Positions 1 through 6,511 of a stretch of 9,098 bases of DNA are shown piece by piece. Origin of the DNA: Eubacteriales Family XIII. Incertae Sedis bacterium (lineage in GTDB: Bacteria > Bacillota > Clostridia > Peptostreptococcales > Anaerovoracaceae); NCBI GenBank assembly GCA_031263875.1, contig JAISEX010000260.1, positions 1 through 9,098 on the forward strand, given 5' to 3'. The notes beneath the pieces are model-generated. The model did no database searches. It worked only from the letters and a program-made list of their open reading frames with translations, and was not told where the DNA came from. Each line of letters opens with the position of its first letter. Position 1 is the first letter of the stretch. Made by a program: the position numbers and the translations under genes.

Positions 1-13
1 AAGCCCGGTTCTG

Positions 14-22
14 TGCTATAAT
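14..22 (+). promoter_or_regulatory. Extended -10 promoter element upstream of the membrane sulfatase-fold gene
   Basis: The string TGCTATAAT is a perfect extended -10 (TG-n-TATAAT). It ends nine bases before the ATG at 32. A matching -35 would lie at or beyond the left edge and cannot be judged. Transcription would be expected to start about 28-30, leaving almost no 5' leader, and there is no Shine-Dalgarno sequence before the ATG. If the promoter is real, the mRNA would be leaderless or nearly so. Confidence 0.45.
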
Positions 23-31
23 GCTTTTGTT

Positions 32-2197
32 ATGTTTAAACGAAGAATATTTATTGCCTACTGGGCTCTCGCCATATCGCTTTTGCCCTGTATCGCTTAT
101 GCCTATATCGATCCGGCAACGACGACCTATATTATCCAAATTATCACGGCTATCGTGATAACGCTTGGCGTGACGCTCGGTGTGCTGCTCTACCGGATAC
201 GCATGATAGCGATGAAGGCGAAGGCGCATTTTCTGCGGCTGCGCGTGCGCGCGTCGTCGGCGAAAAACGCCGCGAATACCGCGGTGGCCGGCGCGGAAGC
301 CGGAAGCGGGCAGGCGGCGGCCGAGGACGATCCGCCGGAGTATGCGATACCGGTCCGCGAAAGTTTCCCGGCGGTCGTATCCGCGGGGGAATACGTGGCG
401 GAGGAAGCGCCGGCGGCTCCGCTGGCCAGAGAGCAGGATGGAAAATGGAAACGCCTCGTGCGCGACGACCGGAGATTCGTGCGAAGGGCGCTGTCGATTC
501 TGCCGCTGTCGTTCGCGCTGTCCTTCTCGTTTATCGTGTTTTCCTGCCTCGACCTCTATATCGCTAATTACAGCGAGATGCCGTTTACCTTCAGTGAGGC
601 GGCGCCGCTTATCCTCGAAACGGGGGCGATCGCGTTTCTTATTATTACGGTGGTACTGATGATATTCAAGGGCGTGCTGCTCGATATCCTGATGAGCGTG
701 GCGTTTGCCGCGCTGATCGCGGGCTATCTGCAATCCACGTTTTTGAATAAGGGGCTGAACCAACTGACCGGCGAGGCGATGGATTGGGGCGCGCACACGG
801 GCCAGATGCTCGTCAATGTCGGCATTTGGATAGGGGTGCTGGCCGTGATACTGGCGCTCCGGTATTTCAGCCGCACGACGTGGCGGCGGCTCTGCGTGAT
901 CCTGCCGCTCGTCATTATCGTCATTCAGGGCGTGGCGCTGATAAGCGAAAGCTCCACGGTCAATCACGGCGTCGCGGGCGTCGGGCAGCCGAAGCTGAGA
1001 AGCGAAAATCTGGCGCTGACCTACGAGGGCATTTACGACGTCGGCGCGAAGAAGAACACCATCGTTTTCCTGCTGGATAAACTGGATTCGCAGTATATCC
1101 GCGATGTGAAGACGAGCGACCCGAAATTTTTCGACAAGCTCGACGGCTTTACGGAATTTACGAATAATATCACGCATTACTCGAGCACGTTTCCGTCCGT
1201 TATCAACACGCTGACGGGCGAGATGTATTATTACGATTACGCGGCCAATACCTATTCGGAAAAAGCCTACGGCAATTCCTCGTTTTTCCGCGACCTGAAA
1301 ACGAAAAATTACGATCTGCGCCTGTATCTGCTGAAAGGCTACGGCTATGCCGACGTCAGCGATTTCGGCGTTGAGATCGATAATGTCAACAGTGTGCGGT
1401 ATAAATTCAAAAGCAAGGTGGCGCTGAAAAAGCTGCTGAAACTTTCGGCGTACCGGACCGCTCCCGTGGCGATGAAGCCGTCGTTTGAGATGATGCCGGC
1501 GGAGATGGCGGCGACCGTTGAGATTGTCCGCGATGATTACGGCGAGTACAGCGACGACGATGTGAACTTTTATAACGGGCTGGTGAAGGACAAGCTGACG
1601 GTGACCGGCGAGAATAGCTTTATCTTCTATCATATGACCGGCCCGCACGAGCCGTTCACGATGAACGAGAACATGGAGCGCGTCGACCGGTCGTCGGCGG
1701 TCGAGCAGACGAAGGGTTCGTTCAACATCGTGTATGAGTATATCGACCAGTTGAAGGCGCTCGGATTATACGAAAATACCACGATAATTATCACGGGCGA
1801 CCACGCGAGCAATAACGGCTGGAAAATCGACCATCCCTATGTGACGGGCTTGTTCGTTAAGCCTGCCGGGACGGAGAGCGGGCCGCTTAAGTCCAGCAAT
1901 GCGCCGGTCGCGCCCGAAAACCTGCGCGCCACGGCTATTGCCGCCGCGGGACTGGATACCGGCGGTTACGGGCCGACGTATTTCAACGCTCCGAACACAG
2001 GGAATGAAGTGCGCACATACGTACAGCTTCGCGATCCCCACAACAAGATCCCGCTTGAGGAATATGATGTGGTGGGCGACGCGAACGATTTAACGAATTG
2101 GCATAAGCTCCGCGAGTTTTATTCAAAGAACACGACGAGCATGTTTAAAGCCGCTTCGGGGCCGGGGTCGCCGCTGCCATCAGCGTCGTCGGGATAA
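32..2197 (+). CDS. Polytopic membrane protein with extracytoplasmic sulfatase/phosphoglycerol-transferase-like domain
   Basis: This 721-residue protein is probably a membrane-anchored enzyme of the alkaline-phosphatase/sulfatase superfamily. The N-terminus has two hydrophobic segments (about 5-25 and 32-54) joined by a YIDPAT motif of a kind common near the N-terminus of surface-polysaccharide membrane proteins. An Ala/Gly/charged stretch (about 56-150) follows, then further membrane segments near 155-177, 191-212, 213-232, 259-278 and 287-305. The soluble domain (about 340-660) begins NTIVFLLDKLD (D349 as likely metal ligand). It has SSTFPS (T386 or an adjacent Ser as candidate nucleophile) followed by LTG, then MTGPHEPF (H539), and TGDH (D590, H591) with H601 downstream. 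These are the usual positions of superfamily metal ligands. Related enzymes move phosphoglycerol or phosphoethanolamine groups or cleave sulfate esters on surface glycans; the substrate here is unknown. The ATG at 32 is preferred because it opens a signal-anchor-like sequence, although it lacks a Shine-Dalgarno. The stop overlaps the next start by one base (TAATG), indicating co-translation. Confidence 0.75.
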   Translation: MFKRRIFIAYWALAISLLPCIAYAYIDPATTTYIIQIITAIVITLGVTLGVLLYRIRMIAMKAKAHFLRLRVRASSAKNAANTAVAGAEAGSGQAAAEDDPPEYAIPVRESFPAVVSAGEYVAEEAPAAPLAREQDGKWKRLVRDDRRFVRRALSILPLSFALSFSFIVFSCLDLYIANYSEMPFTFSEAAPLILETGAIAFLIITVVLMIFKGVLLDILMSVAFAALIAGYLQSTFLNKGLNQLTGEAMDWGAHTGQMLVNVGIWIGVLAVILALRYFSRTTWRRLCVILPLVIIVIQGVALISESSTVNHGVAGVGQPKLRSENLALTYEGIYDVGAKKNTIVFLLDKLDSQYIRDVKTSDPKFFDKLDGFTEFTNNITHYSSTFPSVINTLTGEMYYYDYAANTYSEKAYGNSSFFRDLKTKNYDLRLYLLKGYGYADVSDFGVEIDNVNSVRYKFKSKVALKKLLKLSAYRTAPVAMKPSFEMMPAEMAATVEIVRDDYGEYSDDDVNFYNGLVKDKLTVTGENSFIFYHMTGPHEPFTMNENMERVDRSSAVEQTKGSFNIVYEYIDQLKALGLYENTTIIITGDHASNNGWKIDHPYVTGLFVKPAGTESGPLKSSNAPVAPENLRATAIAAAGLDTGGYGPTYFNAPNTGNEVRTYVQLRDPHNKIPLEEYDVVGDANDLTNWHKLREFYSKNTTSMFKAASGPGSPLPSASSG

Positions 2198-3630
2198 TGA
2201 AATCGGTCGTCGTTCAATCCTATTATCAACTGCTTCACGCGATCGCGTGGAATCTCGGCGCGGAGACAAGGCCGCTGCTGTTCGTTTCGCGCTCGTATAT
2301 CCGGTTTTCCGACGACATTATAGAGCGAATCAAGCGGACGGAAGTTTTCTCCGATGTGATCGTGATAAACGAACCGGGCGACCTCAGCCCGTTTTCGTAC
2401 CGGCTGTATCTGACGAAGTTCCTGCCGCAAAAAATGATAGACAAGATCGGCTCATCGCTGTTCGACACGTATCTGATGCCGTATTACCGCGCGAAATTCG
2501 AGCCGGCCGATAAGGACGACGAGATTTTCATCTACAACGATTACCACTGGTTTTTCTATTACGTTTCAAAGACCTTCAGCCGCATCACGGAGTTCGAGGA
2601 CGGCTACGATTCGATAACGCAGCAGCTTGCGCATCCCGACGTGCAAAACCTGAAGATTCCCGGCTATAATGTCAGGCGTCGATATGTCCCGAAATATTAT
2701 CCCGCTCAGGTCTACCGCGACGAGAGCATCAGCCGCATTGTGGTGAATAAATATTCGGATGAGCTGCCGGATTTCGTGAAGAATAAACTCGAGGTGGCCG
2801 ACTTTCGGGACGTGGCAGCTCGGCACGGCGAGCGGTTTACGGAAATCGTCCGGTCGCTTTTCGATGTTGATTTTGATACTGCGGAAAACGGCGCGCGGAA
2901 AACGGCGCTTATTATCGGCCAGGCGATAGCGGCAAACCGGTTTGCAAGCCTGCGCGACGATTATCTCCTGCATAAGAAGATGATCGCGGATAGCCTCAAG
3001 GAAGCGGATATCGTGTACGTGAAGCCGCATCCCGCCGAAACGCTCGATTTTCGCGTGTTCGCTTCGGAGCGAGTGCGGATCCTGCCGAAGGAATTCCCGG
3101 TCGAACTTTTGAACAGCATGAATTTTCACGTGGATACGGCGCTGACGTATTCGTCGACGGCGGCGGGGACGATTTCCTGCGCGGACAGCGTCGAAACGAT
3201 TTTGCCGAGCCGCGCGATGGATTATAAGAGCATCAAAGCGCATATCGCGGCGTATATCGAGGGCGTGGATTTTTCCGTTGACAAGTACGCGCCGGACAGC
3301 GACGCGGATTATGTCATCGTTTGCGCGGGCGAGCCGTCTGCGCGACTTACGCGCGTGATGACCGCCGCGGTATCGCGGCACGCGCCGGATATGAAGGCGC
3401 TGATATTTCCCGGACGCTCGTGCCGGCTGTACCGCCGGGAAGGTTTGCTGTGCGGTAACGGGAATCTCTGCGATGCCGCCGCTCTCGGCGAAGCGGCGCG
3501 AAACGCTGCGGGAGAAAAATATCATCATTTATTCGGGGTTACGTTCCGCGTAAAAGGTGGCCTGTTCCGGAAATTCCTGCACGTAATAAAGATGCTAACC
3601 ACGCCGCCATGTGATAAAATATCTAAATGA
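2197..3630 (+). CDS. Sialyltransferase-like glycosyltransferase (GT52-type motifs), paralogue of the gene at 7451
   Basis: This 477-residue, probably cytoplasmic protein carries the three short motifs typical of bacterial sialyltransferase-fold families (GT52, GT38, GT80): an acidic-acidic-Gly motif (E134-D135-G136), an HP motif in VKPHPAE (H278-P279), and an S-S/T motif (S319-S320-T321). The N-terminus, with QSYYQLLHAIA, resembles the YxQL(L)xA start of GT52 proteins. It has no signal peptide or clear membrane span. The last 100 residues or so are not recognised. Known relatives use CMP-activated nonulosonic acids. Adjacency to pseudaminic-acid genes therefore makes transfer of CMP-Pse or a related sugar to a glycan or protein the best guess, but a different donor is possible. 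The start overlaps the stop of the upstream gene by one base, and its own end overlaps pseC by four bases, so the three genes form one transcription unit. GGGA just upstream is a weak ribosome site. Confidence 0.6.
   Translation: MKSVVVQSYYQLLHAIAWNLGAETRPLLFVSRSYIRFSDDIIERIKRTEVFSDVIVINEPGDLSPFSYRLYLTKFLPQKMIDKIGSSLFDTYLMPYYRAKFEPADKDDEIFIYNDYHWFFYYVSKTFSRITEFEDGYDSITQQLAHPDVQNLKIPGYNVRRRYVPKYYPAQVYRDESISRIVVNKYSDELPDFVKNKLEVADFRDVAARHGERFTEIVRSLFDVDFDTAENGARKTALIIGQAIAANRFASLRDDYLLHKKMIADSLKEADIVYVKPHPAETLDFRVFASERVRILPKEFPVELLNSMNFHVDTALTYSSTAAGTISCADSVETILPSRAMDYKSIKAHIAAYIEGVDFSVDKYAPDSDADYVIVCAGEPSARLTRVMTAAVSRHAPDMKALIFPGRSCRLYRREGLLCGNGNLCDAAALGEAARNAAGEKYHHLFGVTFRVKGGLFRKFLHVIKMLTTPPCDKISK
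3612..3620 (+). promoter_or_regulatory. Possible extended -10 element immediately before pseC
   Basis: TGATAAAAT fits TG-n-TAAAAT and lies at the very end of the upstream glycosyltransferase gene. It stops six bases before the first pseC ATG and nine before the second, the same nine-base distance seen between TATAAT and the ATG at 32. No convincing -35 was found, and pseC has no Shine-Dalgarno. It may be an internal promoter for a leaderless pseC transcript, or simply AT-rich coding sequence at the junction. Confidence 0.22.
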
Positions 3631-4784
3631 TGAAAATACCTTACGGCAGACAGACAATAACAGATTCGGATATCGCTGCGGTCGTGGACGTCCTGAAATC
3701 GGATTATCTTACGCAGGGGCCGAAGATACCGGAATTTGAAAAAATGGTTGCGGCGTATCACGGCGCGAAATACGCCGTGGCGTTTTCAAACGGGACGGCG
3801 GCGCTGCACGCCGCGTATCACGCGCTCGGCGTAACGGACGGCGATGAGATCATCACGTCGCCGATCACTTTTTCCGCGACGGCAAACGCGGCGGTCTATC
3901 TCGGCGGCAAGCCCGTATTCGCGGATATCGACCCCGCAACGAACTGTATCGATATCGACGGTATCGAGGAGCGCATAACGCCCCGGACAAAGGTGATCGC
4001 GCCGGTTTCGTTCGGCGGGTATCCCGTCGATCTGAAGCGGGTGGCCGCTCTCGCGAAAAAGCACGGCGTGAGGGTGCTGCACGACGCCGCCCACGCGATC
4101 GGGAGCAGGCGGGACGGGACGTTCGGCATGGAATACGCCGATATCGCGATATTGTCGTTTCATCCCGTGAAGCATATCGCTACGGGCGAAGGCGGTATGG
4201 CGCTGACAAACGACGCGGCGGTCTATCAAAGCCTGCAGCTTTTTCGGTCCCACGGCATTACAAAAGCCCCGGAATTGCTGAGTGAAAATCACGGGCCGTG
4301 GTATTACGAGATGATATCGCTCGGCTATAATTACCGGATCACGGATATCCAGGCGGCGCTCGGCATCAGCCAATTCGCGCGTATCGGGGAGAATCTTCGG
4401 GCGCGTAACAAGGCGGCGAAGTATTATACGGAGTCGCTTGCGGATTATGATGGTATCGAACTGCCGCCGTCGCTCGGCTTTGATAGTATCGAAAATGGCG
4501 GGGCGGATACCGTGCATGCGTATCACCTGTTTACGGTGCGCGTGGCCGATCCCCGGCGGCGGCCGGATATGTACCGCTATTTGCACGAACACGGCGTGCT
4601 CGCGCAGGTGCATTATATTCCGGTGCATCTGCTGCCGTATTATAAAAAGAGGTTCGGGTATGCGAAAGGCGACTTTCCCGAAGCGGAGAAATTTTACGAG
4701 GCGGAACTCAGCATACCGATGTTTCATGGGATCAGCGAGGCTGAGCGGGAATATGTCGCCGGTACGATACGGGCGTATGGGTAA
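3627..4784 (+). CDS. pseC: PseC: UDP-4-keto-6-deoxy-L-AltNAc C4 aminotransferase (PLP-dependent, DegT/DnrJ/EryC1 family)
   Basis: PseC catalyses the second step of pseudaminic-acid synthesis, moving an amino group from glutamate to C4 of the PseB product. The 385-residue length is normal for the family. The N-terminus MKIPYGRQTITDSDI and the following LTQGP are strongly PseC-like. Family landmarks are SNGTAALH (about 54-61), HDAAHAIG (D153 expected to contact the PLP ring nitrogen) and SFHPVKHIATGEGG, in which K182 is the Schiff-base lysine. The C-terminal GVLAQVHYIPVH is typical of sugar aminotransferases of this clade. The start is one of two adjacent ATGs (3627 or 3630); 3627 overlaps the upstream stop as ATGA, consistent with translational coupling, and no Shine-Dalgarno is visible. 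The usual partner pseB is not adjacent: 683 bp without a gene separate them. The related SpsC and ArnB aminotransferases are the main alternative assignments, but nearby pseB favours PseC. Confidence 0.9.
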   Translation: MMKIPYGRQTITDSDIAAVVDVLKSDYLTQGPKIPEFEKMVAAYHGAKYAVAFSNGTAALHAAYHALGVTDGDEIITSPITFSATANAAVYLGGKPVFADIDPATNCIDIDGIEERITPRTKVIAPVSFGGYPVDLKRVAALAKKHGVRVLHDAAHAIGSRRDGTFGMEYADIAILSFHPVKHIATGEGGMALTNDAAVYQSLQLFRSHGITKAPELLSENHGPWYYEMISLGYNYRITDIQAALGISQFARIGENLRARNKAAKYYTESLADYDGIELPPSLGFDSIENGGADTVHAYHLFTVRVADPRRRPDMYRYLHEHGVLAQVHYIPVHLLPYYKKRFGYAKGDFPEAEKFYEAELSIPMFHGISEAEREYVAGTIRAYG

Positions 4785-4816
4785 AGAAGTGCGAAGGAAG
4801 ATTTTTATGATATGAG

Positions 4817-4988
4817 TGATAGTATAACGGCGCTTATTTGTTCGGGGACGGCCTTTGTCCGGCTTCTCCGCGTACTTGGGATGTAAGGCAAAACTCGGAT
4901 TCGCCGGACAAATATGCCTCGGTGCGCGCGTCGTAAGACGACTCGTATGCGCGCAACGCCCCGCTCAAATAAGGCCGTTATACTATCT
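4817..4988. repeat. About 170-nt nested inverted-repeat element with three-way-junction folding potential
   Basis: Outer arms: 4818-4831 pairs with 4974-4987 (GATAGTATAACGGC, 14 bp). After one bulged G (4832), 4833-4840 pairs with 4966-4973 (CTTATTTG, 8 bp), and after a two-base mismatch 4843-4847 pairs with 4959-4963 (CGGGG, 5 bp). Inside are two hairpins. One is 4850-4918, made of GGC/GCC, TTTGTCCGGC/GCCGGACAAA (4854-4863 with 4903-4912) and TCCG/CGGA. The other is 4923-4955, made of TGCGCGC/GCGCGCA and GTCGT/ACGAC around an AAG loop. All pairings were read directly. About 56 base pairs in 170 nt is unusual for plain intergenic DNA. It could be a miniature inverted-repeat element, a structured RNA in the pseC 3' region, or a remnant of a larger element. 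No T-tract follows, so it is not a standard terminator. Confidence 0.6.
4944..4970 (+). repeat. 27-nt dispersed direct repeat, copy 1
   Basis: The core GTATGCGCGCAACGCCCC is identical to 7372-7389, and over 27 nt the two copies match at 24 positions. This copy forms the right half of the second inner hairpin and part of the outer arm of the structured element. Confidence 0.65.
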
Positions 4989-4992
4989 CATA

Positions 4993-5018
4993 ACAGGGAG
5001 CAGCGTCAGCCGGGCGAC
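4993..5018 (+). repeat. GC-rich repeat unit A
   Basis: The unit begins ACAGGGAGC and ends AGCCGGGCGAC. Unit B at 5207-5233 begins identically and ends AGCCGAGCGAC. The middles differ by a few bases and one indel. Both are followed by related GC-rich sequence, suggesting an old partial duplication within the gap. Confidence 0.4.
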
Positions 5019-5048
5019 GGCGACGCGAAGCAGCGCCCAAGGGGAGTT

Positions 5049-5071
5049 TGAGGGGAAGGCACTTCCCCTCA
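5049..5071. repeat. Perfect 10-bp hairpin with 3-nt loop
   Basis: TGAGGGGAAG (5049-5058) and CTTCCCCTCA (5062-5071) are perfectly complementary around GCA. Neither strand has a T-tract next to it, so rho-independent termination is not supported. Its role is unknown. Confidence 0.6.
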
Positions 5072-5163
5072 TCGGAGAAGCGAGCGCAGGCGAAGCGCCG
5101 TCGGAGCCGCGGCGCATGTCCATAGCGGGACGATGACGTAAGGGTTGCGAAAGTCATGGTACG

Positions 5164-5175
5164 AAGCGCCGTTAT
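5164..5175. repeat. 12-bp arm complementary to the left arm of the structured element
   Basis: AAGCGCCGTTAT is the exact reverse complement of 4824-4835 (ATAACGGCGCTT), with no bulge, whereas the nearer arm at 4966-4980 pairs with a bulged G. It may be the distal end of a larger inverted-repeat element of about 350 bp, or a competing pairing partner. Confidence 0.45.
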
Positions 5176-5206
5176 GCCTGAGCGCAGGGTCGGAATGAAG
5201 ACGATG

Positions 5207-5233
5207 ACAGGGAGCGAGGCGAAGCCGAGCGAC
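5207..5233 (+). repeat. GC-rich repeat unit B
   Basis: Diverged partner of the unit at 4993-5018, sharing ACAGGGAGC at the start and AGCCG-(A/G)-GCGAC at the end. The sequence that follows is dense in GCGAAGC-like strings and contains a short GCCGC-GAA-GCGGC hairpin. Confidence 0.4.
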
Positions 5234-5305
5234 GCGCAAGGGATCGGAGGGGTGCGGTAGCAGCCGCGAAGCGGCCGAAGCGAAGCGGAGCCCCGCAGAG
5301 CCCGG

Positions 5306-5386
5306 TGGGGCACGCAAAAATACAGACGGATGCCCGCGCGGAGAACTTTGTTGCGATTGCGCACAAAATCCTTCCCGCGTGCCCCA
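5306..5386. repeat. Long-range inverted repeat with nested hairpin upstream of pseB
   Basis: TGGGGCACGC (5306-5315) is the exact reverse complement of GCGTGCCCCA (5377-5386). Between them lies a hairpin: TTTGT plus GCG (5347-5351 and 5353-5355) pairs with CGC plus ACAAA (5360-5362 and 5363-5367), with one bulged T and an ATTG loop. The structure ends about 80 nt before the pseB start, so it would lie in the 5' leader if pseB is transcribed from a promoter further upstream. No known riboswitch class was recognised. Confidence 0.5.
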
Positions 5387-5461
5387 TGCGCCCTCCTGAA
5401 AAACGGCAGACTCATCGGCATGCTGCGTAAGGGACAGACGAAATTAAAAGAAGTTATTGGT

Positions 5462-5473
5462 GGAGAAATGAGG
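5462..5473 (+). promoter_or_regulatory. Ribosome-binding sequences deciding the pseB start
   Basis: GGAG at 5462-5465 lies only two bases before the ATG at 5468, which is tight for a Shine-Dalgarno. GAGG at 5470-5473 lies six bases before an in-frame GTG at 5480, a more usual spacing. Starting at GTG would give a protein opening (M)FKDKTILITGG, closer to the usual PseB N-terminus. Both starts remain possible. Confidence 0.35.
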
Positions 5474-6493
5474 CAAAACGTGTTTAAGGACAAGACAATT
5501 TTAATTACCGGCGGGACGGGCTCGTTTGGGAAGGAATTTTCGGGCGAGCTGCTCGATAAATACGATTTCGGGAAAATCATCATTTTTTCGCGCGACGAGT
5601 TCAAGCAGGACAATATGCGCAAGGATTTTACGGCGCGGTACGGCGTGGAGAAAATGAGGAAGGTCCGGTTCTTTATCGGCGACGTTCGCGATAAGGAGCG
5701 GCTGAAGCGGGCGTTTTCGGGCGGCGTCGATATCGTGATCCACGCGGCGGCGATGAAGCAGGTGCCGGCGTGCGAGTACAATCCGACGGAGGCGATCCGG
5801 ACGAATATTATCGGCGCGACCAACGTGATCGACGCGGCGCTCGACACGAGCGTTGAAAAGGTGGTGGCGCTTTCGACGGACAAGGCGGTGAATCCGATCA
5901 ATCTCTACGGCGGCACGAAGCTGGTTTCGGACAAGCTGTTCATCTCCGCGAACGCGTATTCGGGCAAGCACGGGACCATCTTTTCCGTGGTGCGGTACGG
6001 CAATGTTTCGGGGAGCCGGGGTTCCGTGATCCCGTTTTTCGGCGATCTGATACGGTCGGGCGCGGGCGAGCTGCCGATAACCGACGCGCAGATGACGCGC
6101 TTTTGGATGACGCTCGACAAGGCGGTGAAGCTGGTTCTGATGGCGGTGGAGAAGATGACGGGCGGCGAAACCTTCGTCTACAAAAATCCGTCCTACCGCG
6201 TAACGGATATCGCGACGGCCATGGCGCCCGGACTGGGGCAGAAGATCGTCGGGATCCGCGAGGGTGAGAAGATCCACGAGGTGATGATAACGAAGGACGA
6301 TTCGCGCCACACGTACGATTACGGCGCGTATTACATCATTTACCCCAATTTTGAATGGTATAATTTCGGCAAGTATTTCAAGCCCGGCGGTGAGAAGATA
6401 CCGGACGGCTTTGAGTATAATTCCGGCGCGAACGAGGAATGGCTTTCCGTCGCGCAGCTCGAGGCGCTGATCGCCGAATACCGGCTCGTTTGA
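5468..6493 (+). CDS. pseB: PseB: UDP-GlcNAc 4,6-dehydratase (inverting), NAD(P)-dependent SDR enzyme
   Basis: PseB catalyses the first committed step of pseudaminic-acid synthesis, dehydrating UDP-GlcNAc at C4-C6 and inverting C5. From the ATG at 5468 the protein has 341 residues, close to the family's usual 330-340. The Rossmann nucleotide-binding motif TGGTGSFG is at 14-21. The modified SDR active site STDKAVNPINLYGGTK supplies D138, K139 and Y147 (the Asp-Lys-Tyr arrangement of PseB) and K151. MTRFWMTLDKAV (about 219-230), EGEKIHEVMI (about 275-284) and the C-terminal FEYNSGANEEWL are also characteristic. An upstream in-frame ATG at 5330 would add 46 unrelated residues from the repeat-rich gap and is rejected. 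An in-frame GTG at 5480 is a realistic alternative start. CapD/FnlA/WbjB-type dehydratases are similar, but the C-terminal motif and pseC favour PseB. The next gene starts 18 bases after the stop, indicating co-transcription. Confidence 0.9.
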   Translation: MRQNVFKDKTILITGGTGSFGKEFSGELLDKYDFGKIIIFSRDEFKQDNMRKDFTARYGVEKMRKVRFFIGDVRDKERLKRAFSGGVDIVIHAAAMKQVPACEYNPTEAIRTNIIGATNVIDAALDTSVEKVVALSTDKAVNPINLYGGTKLVSDKLFISANAYSGKHGTIFSVVRYGNVSGSRGSVIPFFGDLIRSGAGELPITDAQMTRFWMTLDKAVKLVLMAVEKMTGGETFVYKNPSYRVTDIATAMAPGLGQKIVGIREGEKIHEVMITKDDSRHTYDYGAYYIIYPNFEWYNFGKYFKPGGEKIPDGFEYNSGANEEWLSVAQLEALIAEYRLV

Positions 6494-6511
6494 TCCGCGT
6501 CCGGTGATAGT

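Larger units (their letters stand above)
4785..5467. other. 683-bp gene-free region with structured inverted repeats and GC-rich degenerate repeats
   Basis: No credible protein is encoded here on either strand: open frames give Arg/Ala/Ser/Pro-rich or Leu/Ser-rich strings with no recognisable domain. Contents in order are a three-way-junction inverted-repeat element (4817-4988), GC-rich sequence with GCGAAGC/GAGCG strings and two related units (4993-5018 and 5207-5233), a 10-bp perfect hairpin (5049-5071), a 12-bp arm complementary to the first element (5164-5175), a long-range inverted repeat (5306-5386), and an AT-richer leader (about 5420-5467) before pseB. No oligo-T tract follows any hairpin, so no intrinsic terminator can be called. 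Confidence 0.7.

Noticed and set aside
2566..3528. A 320-codon - strand open frame antisense to the first sialyltransferase-like gene, and a similar one at 3786-4727 antisense to pseC
   Set aside because: Both have compositions expected of antisense shadows, with no motifs and no upstream signals.
5049..5071. Intrinsic terminator at the 10-bp hairpin
   Set aside because: The stem is strong, but neither strand has a run of T after it.
4855..5136. A 93-codon + strand open frame in the gap
   Set aside because: It reads through the inverted-repeat element and the GC-rich repeats, with no ribosome site and no recognisable protein features.
4817..5180. Integron attC site (GTTATAC and GTTATGC at arm positions in long inverted repeats)
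   Set aside because: Neither core fits GTTRRRY, because a T occupies a purine position. The three-way-junction layout does not match the single imperfect hairpin of attC, and no integrase or cassette array is present.
5330..5467. A 46-residue N-terminal extension of PseB from an upstream ATG
   Set aside because: The extra residues come from the structured leader and have no counterpart in PseB, whose N-terminus begins just before the TGGTGSFG motif.
4978..5901. A 307-codon - strand open frame covering much of the pseC-pseB gap
   Set aside because: It runs antisense into pseB and, in the gap, gives Leu/Arg/Ser/Ala strings typical of spurious translation of GC-rich repeats.
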